From the NCBI GenBank assembly GCA_030430565.1, contig JAUIKS010000009.1:124001-188000 (forward strand): a stretch of 64,000 bases of DNA, in the 5' to 3' direction. How positions within the stretch are numbered: position 1 is the first letter of the stretch; each line of letters opens with the position of its first letter. Shown in pieces: positions 27,092-35,185 of the stretch. This DNA is from Polyangia bacterium (GTDB lineage Bacteria; Myxococcota_A; Polyangia; Nannocystales; Nannocystaceae). The notes under the pieces are model-generated. The model did no database searches. It was not told the DNA's origin and was given only the letters and a program-made list of their open reading frames with translations. Made by a program: the position numbers and the translations under genes.

Positions 27092-28036
27092 GTGACGCGC
27101 GACGGCACCGTGGATCCCGAGGCGCGGGCGCGGCCGCTCGACGGCCAGCTCGACGAGTACCTGCTGCACCTCACGGTCGAGCGCGGCCTGCAGGCGAACA
27201 CGCTCGAGGCTTACGGACATGACCTAAAGACCCTGTCGACCTTCCTGCGCGAGCGCGGGGTCGACGACGCGGCGAGCGTGACGCCGATGCACCTGCTCGC
27301 CTTCCTCTCGTCGCTCGCCCGCGCGGGCCTCGGCGCGCGCACCCAGGCCCGGCGCTGGATCGCGGTCCGCGGGCTGTTTCGCTTCCTGCGCGAGGAGGCC
27401 GTCGTCGCGGCGGATCCGACCGCCGGGATCCGGCTCCCGCGCTTCGCCCCCAAGCTCCCCGAGCTGCTCGCGCATGAGGAGGTCACGGCCCTGCTCGCGG
27501 CGCCCGATCTCAAGACCCCGCTCGGGCTTCGCGACCGCGCGCTGCTCGAGTTCATGTACGCGACCGGCTGCCGGGTCTCCGAGGTGCTCGACCTCAAGCT
27601 CCCGCGTCTGCACCTCGATCAGGGGGTGGTCATGCTCGAGGGGAAGGGCGGCAAGCACCGGCTCGTCCCGCTCGGCGAGTGCGCCGCGCTGGTGCTCGGG
27701 CTGTACCTCGAGCGCGCGCGTCCGCAGCTGCTCCCCGAGGGCGCCGCCGGGAGCAAGCAGGACCACGTGTTCGTGAACCGCTTCGGGCGCCGCCTCTCGC
27801 GCCAGGGCTGGTACCAGAAGCTCCGCGATCTCGGGGTGCGGGCAGGGATCGCGCGGTCGATCTCGCCGCACACCCTCCGTCACAGCTTCGCCACACACCT
27901 GCTCGAGGGGGGCGCCGACCTGCGCACGGTCCAAGCGCTGCTCGGCCACGCGGACATTGCGACGACCCAGATCTACACGCACGTCAGCGGTAAGCACCTG
28001 CGCGCAGCCCACCGCAAGCACCACCCCCGCGCCTGA
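27092..28036 (+). CDS. xerD: Tyrosine recombinase XerD
   Basis: 314 aa, the usual length for XerC/XerD, which resolve chromosome dimers at dif. N-terminal SAM-like domain (YLLHLTVERGLQANTLEAY). Catalytic residues: Arg in TGCRVSEVLDL, Lys in GKGGKHRLVPLG, the HTLRHSFATHLL box, His in LLGHADIATTQ and nucleophile Tyr in IYTHV. The sequence is nearer XerD than XerC by the PKLPELL and LSRQGWYQ stretches. No integrase accessory genes or att-like repeats are nearby, so it is the housekeeping enzyme, not a phage integrase. Confidence 0.92.
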   Translation: MTRDGTVDPEARARPLDGQLDEYLLHLTVERGLQANTLEAYGHDLKTLSTFLRERGVDDAASVTPMHLLAFLSSLARAGLGARTQARRWIAVRGLFRFLREEAVVAADPTAGIRLPRFAPKLPELLAHEEVTALLAAPDLKTPLGLRDRALLEFMYATGCRVSEVLDLKLPRLHLDQGVVMLEGKGGKHRLVPLGECAALVLGLYLERARPQLLPEGAAGSKQDHVFVNRFGRRLSRQGWYQKLRDLGVRAGIARSISPHTLRHSFATHLLEGGADLRTVQALLGHADIATTQIYTHVSGKHLRAAHRKHHPRA

Positions 28037-28123
28037 CGCAGCATCTGCGCCTCGACTCGGGAACAATCTTCGGCCGCGTACGCGAGACCTGTTGGCCAGT
28101 ACGGCGTGCGCGGGAAGCACGCG

Positions 28124-28152
28124 TTGACTTGGCCAATTGAGCCTGCTACTCC
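28124..28152 (+). promoter_or_regulatory. Candidate promoter upstream of the M50 protease
   Basis: TTGACT, a 17-nt spacer, then TACTCC, the same -10 hexamer as in the ribH promoter. It would give a leader of about 140 nt before ATG 28298. Confidence 0.3.
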
Positions 28153-28285
28153 AACTGGGGTTGTGTTTGCGCATGTGGCGCATTGAGCTCGTGGCCCCTG
28201 TACCGCCGGTTTTTCGGCGATCGTGACCGAGAATTTGGAACGCGCGCTTCAGGCATCGGCACTCGTCGCCGTCGGGATCACCGCC

Positions 28286-28291
28286 AAGGAG
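28286..28291 (+). promoter_or_regulatory. Ribosome binding site deciding the M50 protease start
   Basis: AAGGAG, 6 nt before ATG 28298. It supports this start over the GTG at 28223, which would add 25 residues. Confidence 0.7.
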
Positions 28292-28297
28292 CTGCGG

Positions 28298-28972
28298 ATG
28301 GTCGCCATCTACGTGATCGCCTTGGTGATCTCGGTGAGCATCCACGAGTTCGCCCACGCGTTCTCGGCCGACAAGCTCGGGGACCCGACGCCGCGTCAAG
28401 AGGACCGCCTGACGCTCAACCCGGTGTCCCACGCCGACCCCATCGGGACGCTCCTGCTGCCGATCTTCGCGGGGCTCTCGAACCTGCCGCTGCTCGGCTG
28501 GGGCCGACCGGTCCCGACCAACCCGCGCTACTACAGCCGGCGGATCAGCATGCGCGCCGGCCTCGCGCTCGTCGCCTTCGCCGGGCCGCTCTCGAACGTC
28601 ATCCAGGCCATCATCACGATGGCGCTGTGGATCGGCCTGGCCGCCGCCGGCCTCGTGGGCGCCTCGGTGTTCGTGCCGACCGACGGCATATCCGAGTTCC
28701 TGAAGATCTTCCTGGTCCTCAACGTCGTGCTCGCGCTCTTCAACCTGCTGCCGTTCCACCCCCTGGACGGCGGCAAGGTGCTGGCCTGGCTGCTGCCGCC
28801 CAAGCTCGAGTACATCGACGAATTCTTGATGCGCTACGGCGGCTTCATCATCCTCGGCTTGGTGTTTTTGCCCGGGATGTTGGGGCTCCCCGACGTGCTC
28901 AGCCTGATGCTCGGGCCCGTGATCAGCGGCACCTTGCAGCTCACGGCGGCGCTGCTCGGTATGGTCGCCTAG
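28298..28972 (+). CDS. Site-2 protease family (peptidase M50) membrane protein
   Basis: 224 aa membrane metalloprotease. Starting at ATG 28298 puts the first membrane segment (VAIYVIALVISVSI) directly at the N-terminus with the zinc motif HEFAH. The second metal-ligand motif is NLLPFHPLDGGKVLAWLLP. Four or more membrane helices (for example AGLALVAFAGPLSNVIQAIITMAL). There is no PDZ domain, so it belongs to the short SpoIVFB/YwhC-like group, not RseP. Commonly found immediately upstream of scpA in deltaproteobacteria, as here. Substrate unknown. Confidence 0.9.
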   Translation: MVAIYVIALVISVSIHEFAHAFSADKLGDPTPRQEDRLTLNPVSHADPIGTLLLPIFAGLSNLPLLGWGRPVPTNPRYYSRRISMRAGLALVAFAGPLSNVIQAIITMALWIGLAAAGLVGASVFVPTDGISEFLKIFLVLNVVLALFNLLPFHPLDGGKVLAWLLPPKLEYIDEFLMRYGGFIILGLVFLPGMLGLPDVLSLMLGPVISGTLQLTAALLGMVA

Positions 28973-29100
28973 CAGCCCAAGCTCGGTCTTCCCGGGTCGA
29001 TCGGTGCGCGTAGCGACGAGCGCGCGCGTGCGTGAGTTGCGACCCCGCGGTTCGTGCTGGTTGTTCTGACTTCGCGCGAAGCCGTGGTAAAGGACCGCGC

Positions 29101-30906
29101 TTGTCGGAGACGATCCCAACTGAGGGGGCGCCGCAGCGCGCCGACGTGTCCCCCGCGGGCCTCGAGAGTGAGGACCTCGGCGGTGCCGAGCCGGATCAGA
29201 CGTCTGCAGCCCCGCTCGACGCCGCGGGCGATCAAGCGACAGACGATGAGGACGAGGACTCGACCTACCTCGTCTCGCTCGAGATGTTCGAGGGGCCGCT
29301 CGATCTGCTGCTGCACTTGGTGCGCCGACACGAGCTCGACATCCTCGACATCCCGATCTCCTTCGTCACAGAAAAATACCTTCAGTACCTCGAGTTCATG
29401 CGCGCCATGGACCTCGAGATCGCGGGTGACTACCTCGTGATGGCCGCGACCCTCGCGTTTTTAAAGAGCCGCGAGCTGCTCCCGCCCGATCCGACTGAGG
29501 AGGAGGAAGAGGAGGGCGAGGAGGAAGAGGGCGAAGACCCGCGGGAGGCGCTGATCCGCCGGCTGCTGGAGTACGAGCGGTTCAAGGCCGCGGCCTACGA
29601 GCTCAACTCCATGCCGATCTCCGGGCGTGACGTGTTCTCGCGCGGCGTCGAGATCGAGCCGCCCGACATCGACCCCGGGCTCGCGCCGGTCACGCTGTTC
29701 AAGCTCGCGGAGGCCTACAACCGGGTGCTCAACCGGGCCAAGATCAAGCAGAGCCACGAGGTTCAGCTCGAGCCCATCACGGTCGCCCAGCGCATGGAGC
29801 AGCTCACGCTGATGCTCCGCGACAAGCCCGTGTTTGAGTTCGAGGAGCTGTTCCTCCGGCGCACATGGTCGAGCGAGCACGAGCTTCGCTCGATGCTCGT
29901 GGTGACGCTGATGTCGCTGCTCGAGATGGTCAAGATGGGGATCGCGCAGATCGAGCAGCCCGCCGAGGGCGCGAACATCCGAGTCGCTCGGCGCGCGGCG
30001 ACCGACCAGGCGCTCCGGATGCTCGGGGGATACGACGAGGAGAGCAGCTTCGGCGACGCGCCGCCAAAGCCGGCGGGCGAAGCAGCCGAGCAGCGCTCGA
30101 GTCCCGAAGATATGGCCGAGGACGAAGTCGTCACGCTCGCGGCCTCGGCTGAGCTCGAGAGCGCCGAACCAGCGACACCCTTCGAGGACGGCGAGACTGT
30201 CGAGTCCGTCACCGAGGCGGTCGAGGCGGTCGAGGCGGTCGAAGCGGCCGAAGCGGCAGAGACAGTCGAAGCGGGCGAAGCGGGCGAAGCGGGCGAAGCG
30301 GTCGAAGCCGCTGAAGCGGTCGAGACCGTCGACCCGATCGAAGCCGCAGACGTGGAGCCGGCGGAGGTCGTGCTCGCGGAGCTGGAGGCCGAGGCCGACG
30401 CGGTCGAAGCGGGCGAAGCGGTCGAAGCGGTCGAAGCGGTCGAAGCGGTCGAAGCGGGCGAAGCGGTTGAAGCCGCTGAAGCGGTCGAGACCGTCGACCC
30501 GATCGAAGCCGTAGATGTGGAGCCGTCGGAGGTCGTGCTCGCGGAGCCGGAGGCCGAGGCCGACGCGGCAGACGCGGTCGACGCGGTCGAAGCGGGCGAA
30601 GCGGTTGAAGCCGCTGAAGCGGTCGAGACCGTCGACCCGATCGAAGCCGCAGACGTGGAGCCGGCGGAGGTCGTGCTCGCGGAGCCGGAGGCCGAGGCCG
30701 ACGCGGCAGACGCCGCGTCGCAGCTTTTTTTAGAAGATCCCGATCCCGAATTCGAAGGACCCGCTGATGGCGCGCAGGGCGAAGCCCGCGAAGCCGCGGA
30801 GGGAGCCGATGCAGCCGCTACCGACGAGGTCGACGAAGACCCGGTCGAGGCGGACGCGGCCCCGGTGAACGTGGTAGACGTTCCGTCCTTCGAAGGATCG
30901 GATTGA
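29101..30906 (+). CDS. scpA: Segregation and condensation protein A with long acidic repeat tail
   Basis: Kleisin subunit of condensin, joins the SMC heads. The ScpA core spans about residues 55-330: LEMFEGPLDLLLHLVRRHELDI, AGDYLVMAATLAFLKSRELLP, an acidic Glu run, and the C-terminal winged helix (VVTLMSLLEMVKMGIAQ). The rest (about 270 aa) is a Glu/Ala/Val tail including three near-identical 114-bp repeats. A TTG start at 29101 is chosen because AAAGGA lies 6 nt upstream; GTG 29032 is an alternative adding 23 residues. The scpB start overlaps the stop. Normal ScpA is about 250-280 aa, so this one is more than doubled in size. Confidence 0.93.
   Translation: MSETIPTEGAPQRADVSPAGLESEDLGGAEPDQTSAAPLDAAGDQATDDEDEDSTYLVSLEMFEGPLDLLLHLVRRHELDILDIPISFVTEKYLQYLEFMRAMDLEIAGDYLVMAATLAFLKSRELLPPDPTEEEEEEGEEEEGEDPREALIRRLLEYERFKAAAYELNSMPISGRDVFSRGVEIEPPDIDPGLAPVTLFKLAEAYNRVLNRAKIKQSHEVQLEPITVAQRMEQLTLMLRDKPVFEFEELFLRRTWSSEHELRSMLVVTLMSLLEMVKMGIAQIEQPAEGANIRVARRAATDQALRMLGGYDEESSFGDAPPKPAGEAAEQRSSPEDMAEDEVVTLAASAELESAEPATPFEDGETVESVTEAVEAVEAVEAAEAAETVEAGEAGEAGEAVEAAEAVETVDPIEAADVEPAEVVLAELEAEADAVEAGEAVEAVEAVEAVEAGEAVEAAEAVETVDPIEAVDVEPSEVVLAEPEAEADAADAVDAVEAGEAVEAAEAVETVDPIEAADVEPAEVVLAEPEAEADAADAASQLFLEDPDPEFEGPADGAQGEAREAAEGADAAATDEVDEDPVEADAAPVNVVDVPSFEGSD
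30289..30705 (+). repeat. Three 114-bp direct repeats in the scpA tail
   Basis: Near-identical copies at 30289-30402, 30454-30567 and 30592-30705, separated by 51 and 24 bp of simpler GTCGAAGCG-type repeats. Each copy encodes AGEAVEAAEAVETVDPIEA and then a DVEP-containing end. All lengths are multiples of 3, so the frame is kept. Confidence 0.9.
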
Positions 30907-33473
30907 TGGGCAGGGCCAAGCGAAAGCGTAAAGCGGGGCAGCGTCGGACGAAGAAGCGCCGTCCACCGCCGCGACTCACCGGCTCGAGCCCGGCGGCGGA
31001 GGAGCGCGAAGACGCGCCGAGCCCCGAGGAAGCCGCGTCGCCGGGTACCGTTGACTCGGTCGGGGAAGCCGAGGTCGAAGAGGTCGAGGGGGCCACGATC
31101 GACGATCTCGTCGATGGGCTCGCCCCCGCGAACGAGACGGACGGCCTGCACGAGCTCGTCGGCGCGCTCGGTGAGGACGCCGCGAACACGCCGGCAGAGC
31201 CCAGCGCAGACGCAGACCTGACCGAGGCCGCCGAGGACGGGACCGAGGCCGCCGAGGACGAATCCGACACGAGCGCCGAGACAGAAGTTGAAGAGACCGA
31301 CGAGCTCGCTGACGGAGACGCGAGCGCGGAAACGGGCCCCGAGGCCGCGGGCGACGACGAGACCGGGGAGGCCCCCGACGAAACCGGGGAAGTCGCCGAC
31401 CCCGACGAGAGCGCCGATACAGAGGCGGCGGACGTGGACGCCGAGACCTCCAAGGCTGTCGACGAGGCCGACGCCGAGTCTGACGAGGAGGCTGAGGCGT
31501 TGGCAGCAACGTCCAAGTCCACCGAGGGCGACGACGCCGAGGTCGAGACGAACCTCGCGGAGGAGGCGGACGCGCGGGCCGAGAGCGTGGGCGTCTCCTT
31601 GGCGACCGAGCTGCCGATGGACGCCGACGACGACCTTCGGGACGTCGAGGGCGAGGCCTCGCCGCGGCTGATGTCGATCATCGAGAGCTTGTTGTTCGCC
31701 GCCAGCAAGCCGCTCACGGTCAAGAACCTGCGCAAGATCCTCCACGACCCTTCGAAGGACCAGATCCAGCTCGCGCTCAAGCAGCTTCAGAGCGACATGG
31801 CCACGCGCGGGATCGTGCTGCGTCAGGTCGCGGGGGGGTTCCAGCTCGGGACCCACCCCGACAACGCCCAGTGGGTCCAAAAGCTGCTGCAGGCCAAGCC
31901 CGCGCGACTCAGCCGTACGCAGCTCGAGACCCTGGCGATCGTCGCCTACCGCCAGCCCGTGACGCGTCCGGAGGTCGATGACGTGCGCGGCGTCGATAGC
32001 GGCGCGGTCCTCAAGATCCTGCTGGAGCGCGAGCTGATCCAGATCGTCGGCAAGAAGGAAGAGCCCGGGCGGCCGCTGCTGTACGGCACGACCATCAAGT
32101 TCCTCGAGTTTTTCAATTTGCAGTCGCTGCGTGATCTGCCGACCCTGCGCGACTTCCAGGAGCTCTCGGACGAGACCAAGGCGACCCTGCGCACGAAGCT
32201 CGGCGAGTCCGAGGCCGAGGCGCTTGGCCAGGAGGTCCTGCAATTCAACGGGGCGGACAATCCGGCGGACGAGGCGACGACCGAAGGGGCTGACGAGCCG
32301 TCCGAGGAAGAGGTAGGGGCAGAGTCGTCCAGCGACGAGCTCGAGGTGGACGCAGCCGAGGAGACCGAGGGCGTCGAGGGCGAGGAGACCGAGACGAGCG
32401 AGGAATCGGAGTCAGGCGATACGGCGGACGAGGCCGAGGCCGATGTCGAGGGGAACGACGAATCGGACGAGGCCAGGGATGCTGGAGCGGACGACGACGA
32501 CGAGGCCGAAGAAGCCGAATCGGACGAGATCGGGGCCGATGTCGAGGGGAACGACGAATCGGACGAGACCAGGGACGCCGAGGAAGCCGAATCGGACGAG
32601 ATCGAGGAGTTCGAATCGGACGAGGCCGAGGAGTTCGAATCGGACGAGGCCGAGGTCGAGGAGTCGGACGAGGTCGAGGAAGACGAGTTGGACGAGGCTG
32701 AGGAAGAGGAATCGGACGAGGCTGAGGAAGAGGAATCGGACGAGGCTGAGGAAGAGGAATCGGACGAGGCCGAGGAAGAGGAATCGGACGAGGCCGAGGA
32801 GGAATCGGACGAGGCCGAGGAAGAGTCGGACGAGGCTGGGGAAGAGGAATCGGACGAGGCCGAGGGCGAGTCGGACGAGGCTGAGGAAGACGAGGCCGAA
32901 GAAGACGAGGCCGAAGAAGACGAATTGGACGAGGCCGAGGAGTTCGAATCGGATGAGGCTGAGGACGAGGAGTCGGACGCGGCCGACGAGGACGAATCGG
33001 ACGAGGCTGAGGAAGACGACGCCGACGAGGGCGAGTCGGACGAGGATGAGGAATCGGACGAGGCCGAGGAGTTCGAATCGGACGAGGCCGAGGTCGAGAC
33101 GGACGAGGCTGAGGAAGAGGAGTCGGACGCGGCCGACGAGGACGAATCGGACGAGGCTGAGGAGGACGACGAGGACGAATCGGACGAGGCTGAGGAGGAC
33201 GACGCCTACGAGGACGAATCGGACGAGGCCGAGGAGTTCGAATCGGACGAGGCCGAGGAGTTCGAATCGGACGAGGCCGAGGAGTTCGAATCGGACGAGG
33301 CCGAGGTCGAGACGGACGAGGCTGAGGAAGAGGAGTCGGACGCGGCCGATGAGGACGAACCGGCCGAGGCCGAGGTCGAGACGGATGAGGCTGAGGAAGA
33401 AGAGTCGGACGAGGCCGCGGTTGAATCGGACGAGTCGGACGAGACCGGGGTTGAATCGGAGGGCGCGACGTGA
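30906..33473 (+). CDS. scpB: Segregation and condensation protein B, greatly extended by acidic low-complexity regions
   Basis: 855 aa versus about 190-250 aa for typical ScpB. Residues 1-25 are strongly basic (GRAKRKRKAGQRRTKKRR), 26-250 acidic, the ScpB double winged-helix core lies at about 252-450 (SPRLMSIIESLLFAASKPLT, VAGGFQLGTHPDN, LSRTQLETLAIVAYRQPVTR, GRPLLYGTTIKFLEFFNL), and about 450-855 is a Glu/Ser/Asp/Ala tail of repeated ESDEAEE units. ATG 30906 overlaps the scpA stop by one base. The frame is unbroken and the core intact, so the tails are real parts of the protein. Head and tail charge would make it a polyampholyte with a very acidic C-terminus. Confidence 0.93.
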   Translation: MGRAKRKRKAGQRRTKKRRPPPRLTGSSPAAEEREDAPSPEEAASPGTVDSVGEAEVEEVEGATIDDLVDGLAPANETDGLHELVGALGEDAANTPAEPSADADLTEAAEDGTEAAEDESDTSAETEVEETDELADGDASAETGPEAAGDDETGEAPDETGEVADPDESADTEAADVDAETSKAVDEADAESDEEAEALAATSKSTEGDDAEVETNLAEEADARAESVGVSLATELPMDADDDLRDVEGEASPRLMSIIESLLFAASKPLTVKNLRKILHDPSKDQIQLALKQLQSDMATRGIVLRQVAGGFQLGTHPDNAQWVQKLLQAKPARLSRTQLETLAIVAYRQPVTRPEVDDVRGVDSGAVLKILLERELIQIVGKKEEPGRPLLYGTTIKFLEFFNLQSLRDLPTLRDFQELSDETKATLRTKLGESEAEALGQEVLQFNGADNPADEATTEGADEPSEEEVGAESSSDELEVDAAEETEGVEGEETETSEESESGDTADEAEADVEGNDESDEARDAGADDDDEAEEAESDEIGADVEGNDESDETRDAEEAESDEIEEFESDEAEEFESDEAEVEESDEVEEDELDEAEEEESDEAEEEESDEAEEEESDEAEEEESDEAEEESDEAEEESDEAGEEESDEAEGESDEAEEDEAEEDEAEEDELDEAEEFESDEAEDEESDAADEDESDEAEEDDADEGESDEDEESDEAEEFESDEAEVETDEAEEEESDAADEDESDEAEEDDEDESDEAEEDDAYEDESDEAEEFESDEAEEFESDEAEEFESDEAEVETDEAEEEESDAADEDEPAEAEVETDEAEEEESDEAAVESDESDETGVESEGAT
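32581..33430 (+). repeat. Acidic codon-repeat region in the scpB tail
   Basis: About 850 bp made largely of GAATCGGACGAGGCTGAGGA-like units (24-bp core with 3- to 9-bp variation), encoding ESDEAEEE. Because the coding strand is so biased, several other frames stay open through it. Confidence 0.88.
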
Positions 33474-34360
33474 CGCCAAAACCGAAGAAGAGAAAGCCCG
33501 CGCCGAAGCGGGGGTCCAGTGGCGGCGGCGGTCGAGGTGGCGCGAAGCCGCGCAAGCGAACGCCCGCGCGTCGTCGGGGGCCGAGCTCGGTCGCTAGCCA
33601 GCCGGCGCCAGGCGCGGACGCGGGCAACGTGCGGCTCCAAAAAGTGCTCGCCGCCGCAGGCGTCGCGTCCCGCCGCAAGGCCGAGCAGCTCATGCTCGAC
33701 GGCCACGTGTGCGTCAACGGACGCGTCGTCCGCGAGTTGGGGACGCGTGTGCACCCGGTCCACGATCGGGTCACCGTGCACGGCAAGCCGGTCAGCGTGG
33801 AGCGCAAGGTCTACTTCGTGCTCAACAAGCCCGACGGCGTGGTCTGCTCGGCGGAGGGCGTCAAGGATGAGCGCGGTCGCGCGACGGTGCTCTCGCTGCT
33901 GCGCGGGGTCCCAGAGCGGATCTACCCGGTCGGGCGGCTCGATTTTCATACCCGCGGCGTCCTCATCATGACCAACGATGGCGAGCTGTCGGCCGCGCTC
34001 ACGCACCCGCGTCATGAGGTCTCGAAGACCTATCACGTGAAGTTCCAGGGCAAGCTGTCGCTGGCGGCGCTCGAGGCGCTCGGGCGCGGCGTGACCCTCG
34101 AGGACGGGACGATCACGAAGCCCGCAGTCGAGGTCAGCGTGGTCCGTGAGACCGAGTCGAACACCTGGGTTCAGCTGACGATCCGCCAGGGGCTATATCG
34201 GCAGATTCGCCGGATGGGCGAGGCGATCGACCACCCCGTGCTCAAGCTCATTCGTGTCGCGATCGGCGGGCTGACGGCCGATGGGCTCGACGACGGCGAG
34301 TACCGGGCTCTGACAGTCAGCGAGGTCTACGATCTCCGCAGCCTGTGTGGCCTGGCGTGA
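33470..34360 (+). CDS. rluB: 23S rRNA pseudouridine synthase, RsuA/RluB family
   Basis: 296 aa. Basic, Gly-rich head (residues 1-50), an S4 RNA-binding domain (VRLQKVLAAAGVASRRKAEQLM, DGHVCVNGRVV), then the catalytic domain with GRLDFHTRGVLIMTNDGE containing the catalytic Asp, VSKTYHVKF and GLYRQIRRMGEAIDHPVLKL. GTG 33470 overlaps the scpB stop (GTGA). The scpA-scpB-rluB order is widely conserved. Assignment to RluB (position 2605) over RsuA is by context and length. It does not have a terminator directly downstream. Confidence 0.92.
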   Translation: MTPKPKKRKPAPKRGSSGGGGRGGAKPRKRTPARRRGPSSVASQPAPGADAGNVRLQKVLAAAGVASRRKAEQLMLDGHVCVNGRVVRELGTRVHPVHDRVTVHGKPVSVERKVYFVLNKPDGVVCSAEGVKDERGRATVLSLLRGVPERIYPVGRLDFHTRGVLIMTNDGELSAALTHPRHEVSKTYHVKFQGKLSLAALEALGRGVTLEDGTITKPAVEVSVVRETESNTWVQLTIRQGLYRQIRRMGEAIDHPVLKLIRVAIGGLTADGLDDGEYRALTVSEVYDLRSLCGLA

Positions 34361-34447
34361 GCCAAAACCCGCGAAAGCGCCCAAAAACCAATGATTCCGG
34401 GCTTGCGCTCGAGTCCACGCCACAGTAACGTCCCGCCTCCAATGACG

Positions 34448-34460
34448 CCAGCCCGGCTGG
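34448..34460. promoter_or_regulatory. Inverted repeat upstream of rpsN
   Basis: CCAGCC-C-GGCTGG, a perfect 6+6 palindrome 25 nt before the rpsN start. It could be an operator or a short hairpin; it does not match a known Zur box. Confidence 0.3.
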
Positions 34461-34485
34461 TACGGGCTGTACTTCAGGAACCAAC

Positions 34486-34791
34486 ATGGCCAAGCTGTCC
34501 CAAGTTCTGCGCGATCAAAAGCGCGAAAAGTTGATCAACAAGTACGCGGAGCGTCGCGCCGCGCTGCGCGAGAAGCTGAAGGATCCCGAGCTCGACATCG
34601 ACGAGAAGCTCGAGGTGTCCGCGAAGCTCTCGAAGCTGCCGCGAAACTCCTGCCCGGCGCGGAAGACCCGCCGCTGCGTCCTCACCGGCCGCTCCAAGGC
34701 CGTCTACCGCAAGTTCGGCCTCAGCCGCATCGCGCTGCGCGAGCTGGCGCTGCGCGGCGAGCTCCCGGGCGTCACCAAGTCGAGCTGGTAA
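34486..34791 (+). CDS. rpsN: 30S ribosomal protein S14, long zinc-independent form
   Basis: 101 aa. [20 protein letters not shown] and [20 protein letters not shown] with the PGVTKSSW end are the S14 signature. It lacks the CxxC pairs of the zinc-ribbon short form. AGGA lies 6 nt before ATG 34486. It is outside any ribosomal protein operon and next to a zinc-independent L31, a pairing that in other bacteria often marks zinc-responsive paralogues. Whether a second S14 exists in the genome cannot be seen here. Confidence 0.95.
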   Translation: MAKLSQVLRDQKREKLINKYAERRAALREKLKDPELDIDEKLEVSAKLSKLPRNSCPARKTRRCVLTGRSKAVYRKFGLSRIALRELALRGELPGVTKSSW

Positions 34792-34803
34792 GGGAGAGCG
34801 ACG

Positions 34804-35058
34804 ATGCGCGGAGCAATCCATCCCAATTACCGCAGGGTCCTGTTCGTCGACGCGGCGACCGGTGATCAGTGGGTGACCTACTCGGCGATCCGCACCAGCT
34901 CCACGGCTCAGTGGGAAGGTGAGGAGCTCCCGACAGTTCGCCTCGAGATCTCGTCCTACAGCCACCCGTTCTGGACGGGCAAGGCGCGTGAGGTCGACAC
35001 CGAGGGGCGCATGGACCGGTTCCGTCGCCGCTACGGGATCAAGAAGAAGAAGAGCTAG
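34804..35058 (+). CDS. rpmE: 50S ribosomal protein L31, type B (zinc-independent)
   Basis: 84 aa. MRGAIHPNYRRVLFVDAATG, then LEISSYSHPFWTGKAREVD and GRMDRFRRRYG match type B L31. The cysteines of the zinc-binding type A are absent. 12 nt after rpsN, so co-transcribed, and followed by an intrinsic terminator. GGGAGAG lies 5 nt before the ATG. Confidence 0.95.
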   Translation: MRGAIHPNYRRVLFVDAATGDQWVTYSAIRTSSTAQWEGEELPTVRLEISSYSHPFWTGKAREVDTEGRMDRFRRRYGIKKKKS

Positions 35059-35083
35059 CTCGGATACGGGCGGCGTCATTGAG

Positions 35084-35119
35084 AACGGTCAGCTCCGATG
35101 GAGCTGGCCGTTTTATCTT
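35084..35119 (+). terminator. Rho-independent terminator after rpsN-rpmE
   Basis: Thirteen-bp stem (35084-35096 with 35100-35112, one G-T pair), three-base loop GAT, then TTATCTT, 25 nt past the rpmE stop. Confidence 0.85.
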
Positions 35120-35185
35120 GGAGGCCCCCAGCTCTCGCGTCCCTCGGCAGCCCGCGGCTCACCACGTTTCAGCGAGAACGGACGG

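Noticed and set aside
27092..28036. Phage or integrative-element integrase
   Set aside because: The protein has XerD length and motifs, and there are no att-like repeats, tRNA or mobile-element genes around it.
29763..32243. Long open frame on the minus strand opposite scpA/scpB (826 codons)
   Set aside because: It is Ser/Ala/Thr low-complexity sequence generated by the biased acidic codons on the other strand; the plus strand has clear ScpA/ScpB domains.
32245..33807. Arg/Pro-rich and Leu/Phe/Arg-rich frames opposite the scpB tail
   Set aside because: Mirror products of GAG/GAC/TCG repeats; no family match and no start signals.
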